This document shows positions 37,052 through 44,426 of a stretch of 64,000 nt of DNA, piece after piece. The position numbers and the translations under genes are program-made. Position 1 is the first letter of the stretch. Each line of letters begins with the position of its first letter. The notes beneath the pieces were generated by a model. That model made no database searches and was not told the DNA's origin. It saw only the letters and a list, made by a program, of their open reading frames with translations. The stretch is from Pseudomonadota bacterium (GTDB lineage Bacteria > Pseudomonadota > Gammaproteobacteria > Burkholderiales > Rhodocyclaceae), in assembly GCA_963205435.1 (NCBI GenBank), contig CAUJIV010000022.1:1-64000 (forward strand), given 5' to 3'.

Positions 37052-37734
37052 CGGAAGCGGGCGCCCTGCGCACCTCGCTGCGCACCGCCGCCATCCTGGC
37101 GGTGTTCACCCTCGTCTTCACGCTGCTCATGGCGAGCACCTACCGCGCCACCAAGCCATCCATCGAGGCCAGCGCCGAGGCGGAGAAAATGAAGCTGGTG
37201 AACGAGGTGCTGCCGCCGGATCTCTATGACAACGCCCCGCTCGGCGACTGGGTCGCCATTCCGCCGAACCGCGAGCTGGGCTACGGCGCCAAGGACGGGC
37301 CGCAGCGCGTGCTGCGCGCGCGCAAGGGCGACGCCCCGGCCGCCCTCGTGCTGGAAGCCGTGGCGCCGGACGGCTACGCCGGCAAGATCCACCTGATCCT
37401 CGGCGTCGATGCCGGCAACCGCCTGCTCGGCGTGCGCGTCGTCAAGCATGCCGAGACGCCCGGCCTCGGCGACTACATCGATCCGAAGAAGGACCGCAAC
37501 AAGGCCTCGCCGTGGATCCGCCAGTTCGACGCCAAGGGCTTCGACCAGGTGGCGGCGACGGAATGGCGGGTGAAGAAGGACGGCGGACGCTTCGACGCCC
37601 GCGCCGGCGCCACCATCAGCGCGCGCGCCGTCACCAACGCCGTGCGCCGCGCGCTGCAGTACGCCACGGACAACCGCGACCGGCTCTACGCGCCGCCGGC
37701 GCAGGCCACGCTGCAAGGAGGAGACCCATCATGA
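37048..37734 (+). CDS. rnfG: Rnf complex flavin-binding subunit RnfG
   Basis: A single-helix protein with a periplasmic FMN domain. The 228-residue protein has its anchor at about 13-31 and the FMN-binding motif ARAGATISARAVTNAV near residues 183-198, with the threonine that carries covalent FMN. GLGDYID is another family motif. It overlaps rnfD and rnfE by four bases each. Flavin attachment requires ApbE, which is not in the window. Confidence 0.95.
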   Translation: MTEAGALRTSLRTAAILAVFTLVFTLLMASTYRATKPSIEASAEAEKMKLVNEVLPPDLYDNAPLGDWVAIPPNRELGYGAKDGPQRVLRARKGDAPAALVLEAVAPDGYAGKIHLILGVDAGNRLLGVRVVKHAETPGLGDYIDPKKDRNKASPWIRQFDAKGFDQVAATEWRVKKDGGRFDARAGATISARAVTNAVRRALQYATDNRDRLYAPPAQATLQGGDPS

Positions 37735-38402
37735 GCGCATTCGGGGAGATCGCCCGCAACGGCATCTGGAAGCAGAACACCAGCCTGGTGCAGCTGCTCG
37801 GCCTGTGCCCGCTGCTCGCCGTCAGCACCAGCTTCGTGAACGGCGTCAGCCTCGCCATCGCCACCATTTTCGTCATGGCGCTGGCCAGCGGCGTGGTGGC
37901 CAGCGTGCGCAACCTGATCCCGCACGAGATCCGCATCCCGATCTTCATCCTCATCATCGCCTCGCTGGTCACCATGGTCGACCTGGCGATGAACGCCTGG
38001 CTGCACGAGCTCTACCTGGTGCTCGGCATCTTCATCCCGCTGATCGTGGTAAACTGCATCGTGCTGGCCCGCGTCGAGGCCTTCGCCGCCAAGAACGCGC
38101 CGCTGGCCGCCGCCTGGGACGGCGCCATGATGGGCGTCGGCATGGTTGTCGCCATCGCCGTCCTCGGCGCCGTGCGCGAGCTGGTCGGCACCGGCGCCCT
38201 GTTCGGCGGCATCGACATGATCATTCCCGGCAGCCACCCGCTGCAGGTGCTGCCGCAGGACTATCCCGGCTTCCTCGTCGCCATCCTGCCGCCGGGCGCC
38301 TTCATCGTGCTCGGCCTGCTCATCGCCAGCCGCAACTGGCTCGACGCCCGCTCGCTGGCGCGGCCGCCGCGCCAGGCGCGCATGGCTCCCGCGCAGGCCT
38401 GA
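37731..38402 (+). CDS. rnfE: Rnf complex membrane subunit RnfE
   Basis: Six-helix partner of RnfA. The 223-residue protein begins with the conserved NGIWKQNTSLVQLLGLCPLL and has IPLIVVNCIVLARVEAFA, each with an inverted-topology cysteine site. It completes the Rnf set. Its start overlaps the rnfG stop. The following nth gene is its usual neighbour. Confidence 0.96.
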   Translation: MSAFGEIARNGIWKQNTSLVQLLGLCPLLAVSTSFVNGVSLAIATIFVMALASGVVASVRNLIPHEIRIPIFILIIASLVTMVDLAMNAWLHELYLVLGIFIPLIVVNCIVLARVEAFAAKNAPLAAAWDGAMMGVGMVVAIAVLGAVRELVGTGALFGGIDMIIPGSHPLQVLPQDYPGFLVAILPPGAFIVLGLLIASRNWLDARSLARPPRQARMAPAQA

Positions 38403-38456
38403 CCGGAATCCGGCGGCGCGGCAGCCGGCAGGCGCGATGGCGAGGAGCGGCGGCCG

Positions 38457-39092
38457 ATGAGCCCGCGCAAGGTTCGCGCCCTCTTCGAGCGCTTCGCCCG
38501 GGCCAATCCCGTCCCGCGCAGCGAGCTCGAGTACCGCACGCCCTTCCAGCTGCTGGTGGCGGTGATCCTCTCGGCCCAGGCCACCGACCGCAGCGTGAAC
38601 CTGGCGACGCGCGAGTTGTTCAAGGTGGCGGGCACGCCGCAGCAACTGCTTCGCCTCGGCGAGGACGGCCTGGTTCCCTACATCAGCCGCATTGGCCTGT
38701 TCCGAGCCAAGGCGCGGAATCTCGTCGCCACGGCGCGTATCCTGCTCGAAAAGCACGGCGGCGAAGTGCCGCGCGAGCGCGCCGCGCTGGAGGCGCTGCC
38801 CGGCGTCGGCCGCAAGACGGCGAACGTTGTCCTCAACGTGGTTTTCGGCGAGCCGACCATCGCCGTGGACACCCATGTCTTCCGCCTCGCCAACCGTTGC
38901 GGGCTGGCGCGCGGCAAGAACGTGCAGGAAGTCGAGGCCGGGCTGCTGAAGGCCATCCCGGCCGAATACCGGCTGCACGCCCATCACTGGCTGATCCTGC
39001 ATGGCCGCTACGTCTGCAAGGCGATCAAGCCGGACTGCCCGCGCTGCCTCATCAACGACCTGTGCGAGTGGCCGGAAAAGACGGCGGGCTGA
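38457..39092 (+). CDS. nth: Endonuclease III
   Basis: Bifunctional DNA glycosylase/AP lyase that removes oxidised pyrimidines. The 211-residue protein has the helix-hairpin-helix LPGVGRKTANV with catalytic Lys120, the catalytic Asp138 in VDTHVFRLANR, and the 4Fe-4S loop C187-x6-C194-x2-C197-x5-C203. It lies 54 bases after rnfE, an association also seen in gammaproteobacteria. Confidence 0.97.
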   Translation: MSPRKVRALFERFARANPVPRSELEYRTPFQLLVAVILSAQATDRSVNLATRELFKVAGTPQQLLRLGEDGLVPYISRIGLFRAKARNLVATARILLEKHGGEVPRERAALEALPGVGRKTANVVLNVVFGEPTIAVDTHVFRLANRCGLARGKNVQEVEAGLLKAIPAEYRLHAHHWLILHGRYVCKAIKPDCPRCLINDLCEWPEKTAG

Positions 39093-39096
39093 GCGC

Positions 39097-40185
39097 ATGA
39101 GCGTCGCCATCGCCACCGGCCTCGCCGCCGCCGCAACGGCGACGCCGGAGCTGGCCGGCGCCGCCGTCCGCGTCGCGCTCGAGCGCGCTGGCGGCGGCAT
39201 CGCCCGCAGCGTGCTGCTCTTCCTCAGCCCGGAGTTCGCCCATTGCGCCCACGCCGCCGTGCTGGCCGCATCGCGCGCCGCCAACTGCCTGCAGGTCGTC
39301 GGCTGCACCGCGGCGGGCGTGTTCACCGAGGAGGACGGGGCGCTCGACCGACCGGCTGCCGCCGTCATGGCCTTCGCCGGAGAGTGCGAGCTGGCCGCGC
39401 ATGACGAGAGCGGCGCGCCCCGGCTCAGCCTGGCCTTGCCGCAGGGCGCGAGTGACGCCTGGCTGGGCCGCGGCGCCCCGCGTTATGGCCTGATCTCGAC
39501 CGATGCCAGCGCCCATGCGCCCGGCCGCCTCTGGTGCCACGGCAAGACGATCGCGGACGGCTGCTGCGACACGGTGGTCACCGGCGCCCGCGCCGCCATC
39601 GGCGTCTCGCGCGGCATGCGCATCCTCGGCAAGCCGCGCGCCGCCGTCTGCAGGGATCGCGAACTGCTCAAGCTGGGCGACCATGCGGCCCTCGATACCC
39701 TCTTGCGCGAGCTGCCGCCGGAACTGCGCGACGAGGAGAAGCTGCCGGCGCACCTGCTGGCGGCCGGCATCATCAGCGGCAGTTCGTCCAAGGCCGTCGA
39801 GGCGGGCGACTACGCGCTCGTGCCGGTCATCGCGGCAAGCCGCGAGGAGCGATCGGTCAGCCTGGCCCAGCCCCTGGCGCCGGGAGACAGAGCCTTCTGG
39901 GCGCTGCGCCAGGGACTCGCGGCGGAAAACGAGATGCGCCGCCTTGCCGACGGCCTCGCCGGGCAGCTGGGCGGACCGGCCGACTTCGGCCTGCTGTTTT
40001 CCTGCCTCGGCCGCGGCCCCTGGTTTTTTGGCGGCGAAGACCGCGATCTTGCTGTGGTGAAGGAACGCTTCCCCGGCATGCCGCTTCTCGGCGCCTACGG
40101 CGGCGGCCAGATCGCTCCCTTCGGCAACGGCAACCGGCAGGTGCACAACGCCGCCGTCCTCGCCCTGTTCGCCGCCGATGTTTGA
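39097..40185 (+). CDS. FIST-domain sensory protein
   Basis: A 362-residue protein matching the FIST N plus FIST C layout: the first part has NCLQVVGCTAAGVFTEEDG, the C-terminal part has LLFSCLGRGPWFFGGEDRD and PLLGAYGGGQIAPFG. FIST domains are predicted small-ligand sensors, often of amino acids, and are usually attached to signalling enzymes; here the protein stands alone. It has no signal peptide or membrane helix. It starts four bases after nth and overlaps the DUF1841 gene by eight bases, so the two are probably co-translated. Confidence 0.85.
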   Translation: MSVAIATGLAAAATATPELAGAAVRVALERAGGGIARSVLLFLSPEFAHCAHAAVLAASRAANCLQVVGCTAAGVFTEEDGALDRPAAAVMAFAGECELAAHDESGAPRLSLALPQGASDAWLGRGAPRYGLISTDASAHAPGRLWCHGKTIADGCCDTVVTGARAAIGVSRGMRILGKPRAAVCRDRELLKLGDHAALDTLLRELPPELRDEEKLPAHLLAAGIISGSSSKAVEAGDYALVPVIAASREERSVSLAQPLAPGDRAFWALRQGLAAENEMRRLADGLAGQLGGPADFGLLFSCLGRGPWFFGGEDRDLAVVKERFPGMPLLGAYGGGQIAPFGNGNRQVHNAAVLALFAADV

Positions 40186-40603
40186 TCCGAGCCGCGAGGA
40201 GGCCCGCCGCTTCTTCATCGAGGCCTGGCGCAAGCAACGGGCCAGGGAACTGGTCTCCCCTCTGGAGGGCCTGGCGATCCGCCTGATCGCGCTGCATCCC
40301 GAGTACCACGAACTGCTGGCGGGCGGCGAGGCGGCGCTGGCGCGCGAATGGACGCCGGAATCCGGCGAGGCCAACCCCTTTCTTCACCTCTCCCTGCACC
40401 TGGCCGTCGAAGAGCAGCTGTCCATCGACCAGCCGCCCGGTCTGCGCGCCGCATTCGAGGCGCTGCTGGCGCGCGCTGGCGAGCGCCACGCCGCCCTGCA
40501 TGGCGTGATGGAATGCCTCGGCGAGGCCCTCTGGCGGGCGCAGCGCGACGGCGGCGCGCCGGACGGCCCGGCCTATGTCGACTGCGTCAGGCGCCGGCGC
40601 TGA
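40178..40603 (+). CDS. DUF1841 family protein
   Basis: A 141-residue acidic-to-neutral helical protein starting MFDPSREEARRFFIEAWRK, the hallmark of the DUF1841 family, with NPFLHLSLHLAVEEQLSIDQP in the centre. Its function is unknown. The histidines in the conserved HLSLHLAVEEQ segment could bind metal, but this is only a guess. It follows the FIST gene by an eight-base overlap and ends one base from the convergent HDOD gene. Confidence 0.85.
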   Translation: MFDPSREEARRFFIEAWRKQRARELVSPLEGLAIRLIALHPEYHELLAGGEAALAREWTPESGEANPFLHLSLHLAVEEQLSIDQPPGLRAAFEALLARAGERHAALHGVMECLGEALWRAQRDGGAPDGPAYVDCVRRRR

Positions 40604-40604
40604 G

Positions 40605-41492
40605 TCAGGCGGCGCGATAGGCCTGGATCTCGCGCAGCTCCGCCTCCAGCGAGCCGGCGAAGCCGCCGATGTCCTCCTCGGCCCAGCCCAGATGGCCGAG
40701 CGCCGCCGCCTTGCCCTGCTGCCACTCGGCATCATCGTCCTGGCCGAGGAAACGCGAGACGATACGGTCGGCAATCAGGCGGATCGCCACCAGCTGGCAA
40801 ACCTCGGGGGTGGCATGCTTGCGCGGCTTGTCGAGCACGGACAAGTCGTGGTGGTAGCGGATCGCCCACACCAGCGGCTCGGACAAGTGCCAGTTGCGCG
40901 CCAGCATGGCGCCGACGACGACATGGTTGGCGTGGTGGCGCGCGTCCTCGATCGCCGTCGTCCGCAGGGGATCTGCCGCGACCTCCTCCAGCGTCTGCTC
41001 GTAGCCTTCGAACTTCCGCAGCATGACGGCGACGCCGGCGTTGTGGAACAGGCCGAAGGTGTAGGCATTGTCGGCCGAAGCGCCCGCCAGGCGCCCGGCC
41101 AGGTGGGCCGCCACCACGGCGTTCAGGTTTGAGCGTTCCCAGAAGCGATCGAGTCCCGGCCGACTCGCCCCGTCAAGGCTTTGCTTGAGGGCGGCGCCGT
41201 AGATGATCTTCAGCAGATTGCGCAGCCCCAGCACCGAGACCGCCTGCTGCACCGACTCGACCTTGCGGCGCAGGGCGAAGAACGGCGAGTTCGCCGATTT
41301 CAGCACCGTCGCCGCCATGGCCACGTCGCCGGTGATCAGGCGCGAAACGCGGATGAAGTCGACATCCTCGCGCTGGGCCTCGTGCAGCAGCTCGAGGATG
41401 ATCTTCGGGCACGACGGCACGTCGAGGTCGCGCAGGGTTTCAAGCGCCAGCTGGTCCGGCAGGTCCGCTTCGAAAAAATCCGTCAGTTCCAT
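40605..41492 (-). CDS. HDOD-domain protein
   Basis: A 295-residue protein whose main part is an HDOD domain, a relative of HD phosphohydrolases that usually lacks catalysis and acts in signalling. The segment VAMAATVLKSANSPFFALRR and then VSVLGLRNLLKIIYG are typical. Further on, LFHNAGVAVMLRKFEGYE has HN in place of the HD pair, consistent with loss of metal binding. A good GGGAGAG ribosome-binding site precedes the ATG. It is divergent from moxR. Confidence 0.88.
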   Translation of the reverse strand: MELTDFFEADLPDQLALETLRDLDVPSCPKIILELLHEAQREDVDFIRVSRLITGDVAMAATVLKSANSPFFALRRKVESVQQAVSVLGLRNLLKIIYGAALKQSLDGASRPGLDRFWERSNLNAVVAAHLAGRLAGASADNAYTFGLFHNAGVAVMLRKFEGYEQTLEEVAADPLRTTAIEDARHHANHVVVGAMLARNWHLSEPLVWAIRYHHDLSVLDKPRKHATPEVCQLVAIRLIADRIVSRFLGQDDDAEWQQGKAAALGHLGWAEEDIGGFAGSLEAELREIQAYRAA

Positions 41493-41615
41493 TTTTCTCT
41501 CCCCCCATGCAAGAACGCCGCCGCGGCCGGCCTCGGCCCGCTGCCTGCGCGGATTGTAACGGAATGGCCGACGCCGCGCCGTCCGTCCGGACAGGCGCAA
41601 AGCGACGCCAGCCCT

Positions 41616-41621
41616 TATAAT
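41616..41621 (+). promoter_or_regulatory. -10 box upstream of the moxR-VWA genes
   Basis: A perfect TATAAT lies 28 bases before the ATG of the AAA ATPase in otherwise GC-rich sequence. No good -35 box is seen at the usual distance, so the promoter may be weak or activator-dependent. A TACAAT on the opposite strand (41553-41558) could serve the HDOD gene. Confidence 0.45.
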
Positions 41622-41649
41622 CGGCCTTCCCCACCGACCGGATTTCACC

Positions 41650-42492
41650 ATGCGCTTTGAAGGTTCCGGCGACTACGTCGCCACCCCCGATCTCATGCTG
41701 GCCGTCAATGCCGCGATCACCCTGCAGCGGCCGCTCCTCGTCAAGGGCGAGCCGGGCACCGGCAAGACCATGCTGGCGGAAACCGTCGCCGCCGCGCTCG
41801 GGCTGCCGCTGCTGCAATGGCACATCAAGTCCACCACCAAGGCGCAGCAGGGCCTCTACGAATACGACGCCGTCTCGCGCCTGCGCGATTCGCAGCTCGG
41901 CGACGACCGCGTCCAGGACATCGGCAACTACATCGTCCGCGGCGTGCTCTGGCAGGCCTTCGCCGCCGAGTCGCCGACGGTGATCCTCATCGACGAGATC
42001 GACAAGGCCGACATCGAATTCCCCAACGACCTGCTGCGCGAGCTCGACCGCATGGAGTTCTACGTCTACGAGACGCGCGAGCTGGTCAAGGCCAGGCATC
42101 GCCCGATCGTCTTCATCACCAGCAACAACGAGAAGGAGCTGCCCGACGCCTTCCTGCGCCGCTGCTTCTTCCACTACATCAAGTTCCCCGACAAGGAAAC
42201 GATGCAGAGCATCATCGACGTGCACTTCCCAGGCCTGAAGAAGGCGCTGATCCGCGAAGCCCTCGAGGTCTTCTTCCAGCTGCGCGACATCCCCGGCCTG
42301 AAGAAGAAGCCGTCCACCTCGGAGCTGCTCGACTGGCTCAAGCTGCTGGTCGCCGAGGACATCCCGCCCGAGGCCCTGCAGGCCAAGGACAACAAGGTCG
42401 CCATCCCGCCGCTGCACGGCGCGCTGCTGAAGAACGAGCAGGACGTCCATCTCTTCGAGCGTCTCGTCTTCATGGCGCGACACAACCGCTGA
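41650..42492 (+). CDS. MoxR-family AAA+ ATPase
   Basis: A 280-residue AAA+ ATPase with Walker A GEPGTGKT (33-40), Walker B VILIDEIDKA (111-120), sensor 1 in FITSNNEKELPDAFLRR and an arginine-finger region. It is of the MoxR type that acts with VWA-domain partners as a chaperone or metal-insertion system. The next gene is exactly such a partner, six bases downstream. The client of this pair is not known. Confidence 0.92.
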   Translation: MRFEGSGDYVATPDLMLAVNAAITLQRPLLVKGEPGTGKTMLAETVAAALGLPLLQWHIKSTTKAQQGLYEYDAVSRLRDSQLGDDRVQDIGNYIVRGVLWQAFAAESPTVILIDEIDKADIEFPNDLLRELDRMEFYVYETRELVKARHRPIVFITSNNEKELPDAFLRRCFFHYIKFPDKETMQSIIDVHFPGLKKALIREALEVFFQLRDIPGLKKKPSTSELLDWLKLLVAEDIPPEALQAKDNKVAIPPLHGALLKNEQDVHLFERLVFMARHNR

Positions 42493-42498
42493 GGGCCG

Positions 42499-43671
42499 AT
42501 GCTGATCGACTTCTTCCATCATCTGAAGGCGAGCAGGCTGCCGGTCTCGACCAAGGAGTTCCTCACCCTGCTCGAGGCGCTGCAGAAGCACGTCGCCGGC
42601 CACAGCATCGACGAGTTCTACTATCTGTCGCGCGCCTGCCTGGTCAAGGACGAATCAAACTACGACAAGTTCGACCGCGCCTTCGGCGAATACTTTCGGG
42701 GCGTCGAGAAGCTCCCCGGCCTGGCGGCCGAGATTCCCGAAGACTGGCTGCGCCTGCTGGCGAAGAAGCACCTGACGCCGGAGGAGAAGGCGAAGCTGCA
42801 GTCTCTCGGCTGGGACAAGCTGATGGAGGAATTCAGGAAGCGCCTGCAGGAGCAGAAGAAGCGCCATGCCGGCGGCAGCAAGTGGATCGGCACCGGCGGC
42901 TCCAGCCCCTTCGGCGCTCACGGCTACCACCCCGAGGGCATCCGCATCGGGCCGGAGTCGGCCGGCAACCGCACGGCAGTCAAGGTGTGGGAGAACCGCG
43001 AGTTCCGCAACCTCGACGACAAGATCGAACTGGGCACGCGCAACATCAAGGTGGCGCTGCGCCGCCTGCGCCGTTTCGCCCGCGAGGGAGCCAGCGAGGA
43101 GCTCGATCTCGACGGCACCATCTCGGCGACGGCGAAGAACGCCGGCTGGCTCGACCTGATGATGCGGCCGGAGCGTCACAACAGGGTGAAAGTGCTGCTG
43201 TTCCTCGACATCGGCGGCTCGATGGACGACCACATCCGCGTCTGCGAGGAGCTGTTCTCGGCGGCGCGCAGCGAATTCAAGCACCTCGAGTACTTCTACT
43301 TCCACAACTGCGTCTACGACCATGTCTGGCGCGACAACCGGCGCCGCCATTCCGAGCGCCTCCCGCTGTGGGACGTGCTGCACAAGTACGGCCCCGACTA
43401 CAAGCTGATCCTGGTCGGCGACGCCACCATGAGCCCCTACGAGATCCTGCAGCCGGGCGGCTCGGTCGAGTACATGAACGAGGAGCCGGGCGCCACCTGG
43501 ATGCGGCGCCTGCTCGACGCCTATCCGCACGCCGCCTGGCTCAATCCGGAGCCGGAACGCCTCTGGCCCTACCGCCAGTCGATCGGCATCCTGCACAGCC
43601 TGATGGCCGGGCGCATGTTTCCGCTGACGCTGGACGGCCTCGAGCGGGCCATGCGCCTGCTCAGCAAATAG
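42499..43671 (+). CDS. VWA-domain protein, CoxE-like partner of MoxR
   Basis: A 390-residue cytoplasmic protein with an N-terminal helical region and a C-terminal von Willebrand A domain. The metal-binding MIDAS starts at Asp237 as DIGGSMD, so the first serine of the usual DxSxS is glycine. Later motifs include YFYFHNCVYDHVW and LILVGDATMSPYE. It belongs with CoxE-like proteins, some of which help to mature molybdenum or other metalloenzymes. It is co-transcribed with the MoxR ATPase. Confidence 0.9.
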   Translation: MLIDFFHHLKASRLPVSTKEFLTLLEALQKHVAGHSIDEFYYLSRACLVKDESNYDKFDRAFGEYFRGVEKLPGLAAEIPEDWLRLLAKKHLTPEEKAKLQSLGWDKLMEEFRKRLQEQKKRHAGGSKWIGTGGSSPFGAHGYHPEGIRIGPESAGNRTAVKVWENREFRNLDDKIELGTRNIKVALRRLRRFAREGASEELDLDGTISATAKNAGWLDLMMRPERHNRVKVLLFLDIGGSMDDHIRVCEELFSAARSEFKHLEYFYFHNCVYDHVWRDNRRRHSERLPLWDVLHKYGPDYKLILVGDATMSPYEILQPGGSVEYMNEEPGATWMRRLLDAYPHAAWLNPEPERLWPYRQSIGILHSLMAGRMFPLTLDGLERAMRLLSK

Positions 43672-43705
43672 CGGACAATAGCGGTCTTCGCCGGAGAACC
43701 GAAAA

Positions 43706-44398
43706 ATGAATGAACAGGGAATCGACCGCCTCACCCGCCGCAAACTGCTGCTCGGGCTGGCCGCCGCCGGCGCGCTCGGCCCGGGCGGCCTCCTCGGCCT
43801 GGCGCGCGACGCGCTGGCCGCCGGCTCGCTGCCGGCAACGCCGGGCTTTCGCTACATCAAGGGCCCGGTCGGCGTCGACGACATGCGCGCCGGCATCGGC
43901 ATGAACATCAAGCCCGGCCAGACCGTGATGACCGGCGAGGGCGGCGAGGCCATCTATCTCATCGGCGCGGACGGCTTCCTGCAGCGCGAGAAGACCAAGA
44001 TCACTTTCGAGGAAAACGCCGGCGTCCAGGTGATGCGCATCCTCAGCGGCAGCGTCCTCAGCGTCTTCGGCAAGGGTCGCGAGAAGCCGCGCAGCCTGTC
44101 GATCGCCACCGCCACCGCCACCATCGGCATCCGCGGCACCGGCTGCTACATCGAGGCGGAGGCGGCGCGCACCTATTTCTGCCTGTGCTACGGCGAGGCG
44201 ACGGTGGCGCCGCTGGGCGAGCCGAAGCAGAGCGAAAGCTACAGCACCCGCCACCACGAACGCCCCGTCTACATCCTCGCCGCCGGGGAGAAGCGCATCG
44301 TGCCGGCGAAGGTGATCAACCACACCGACGCCGAGCTGACCATGCTGGAAAACGCGCTCGGCCGCTGGCCGCCGTTCGAGGGCGGCTCGCGCTACTGA
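43706..44398 (+). CDS. Tat-exported protein with FecR-like domain, function unknown
   Basis: A 230-residue protein with a twin-arginine signal: LTRRKLLLGLAAAGALG with Arg11-Arg12, then cleavage probably after ALA near residue 38. The mature part includes RILSGSVLSVFGKGRE and SIATATATIGIRGTG, the pattern of the FecR domain in secreted proteins without a membrane helix. Three cysteines (one after GIRGTG, then two in YFCLCYG) are of interest. A GGAG site precedes the ATG. It is 34 bases after the VWA gene and may be in the same operon. Export by Tat suggests that it folds, or binds a cofactor, before export. Confidence 0.8.
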   Translation: MNEQGIDRLTRRKLLLGLAAAGALGPGGLLGLARDALAAGSLPATPGFRYIKGPVGVDDMRAGIGMNIKPGQTVMTGEGGEAIYLIGADGFLQREKTKITFEENAGVQVMRILSGSVLSVFGKGREKPRSLSIATATATIGIRGTGCYIEAEAARTYFCLCYGEATVAPLGEPKQSESYSTRHHERPVYILAAGEKRIVPAKVINHTDAELTMLENALGRWPPFEGGSRY

Positions 44399-44400
44399 GC

Positions 44401-44426
44401 GGGCCGGCCGCCGCCGGCGCCGGCCC
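44401..44426. terminator. Bidirectional hairpin between convergent genes
   Basis: A perfect eight-base stem GGGCCGGC/GCCGGCCC with a ten-base loop fills the 27-base space between the stops of the Tat protein gene and the GspE-like gene. It has no long T-run on either side. Its place suggests it ends transcription from both directions. Confidence 0.5.
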
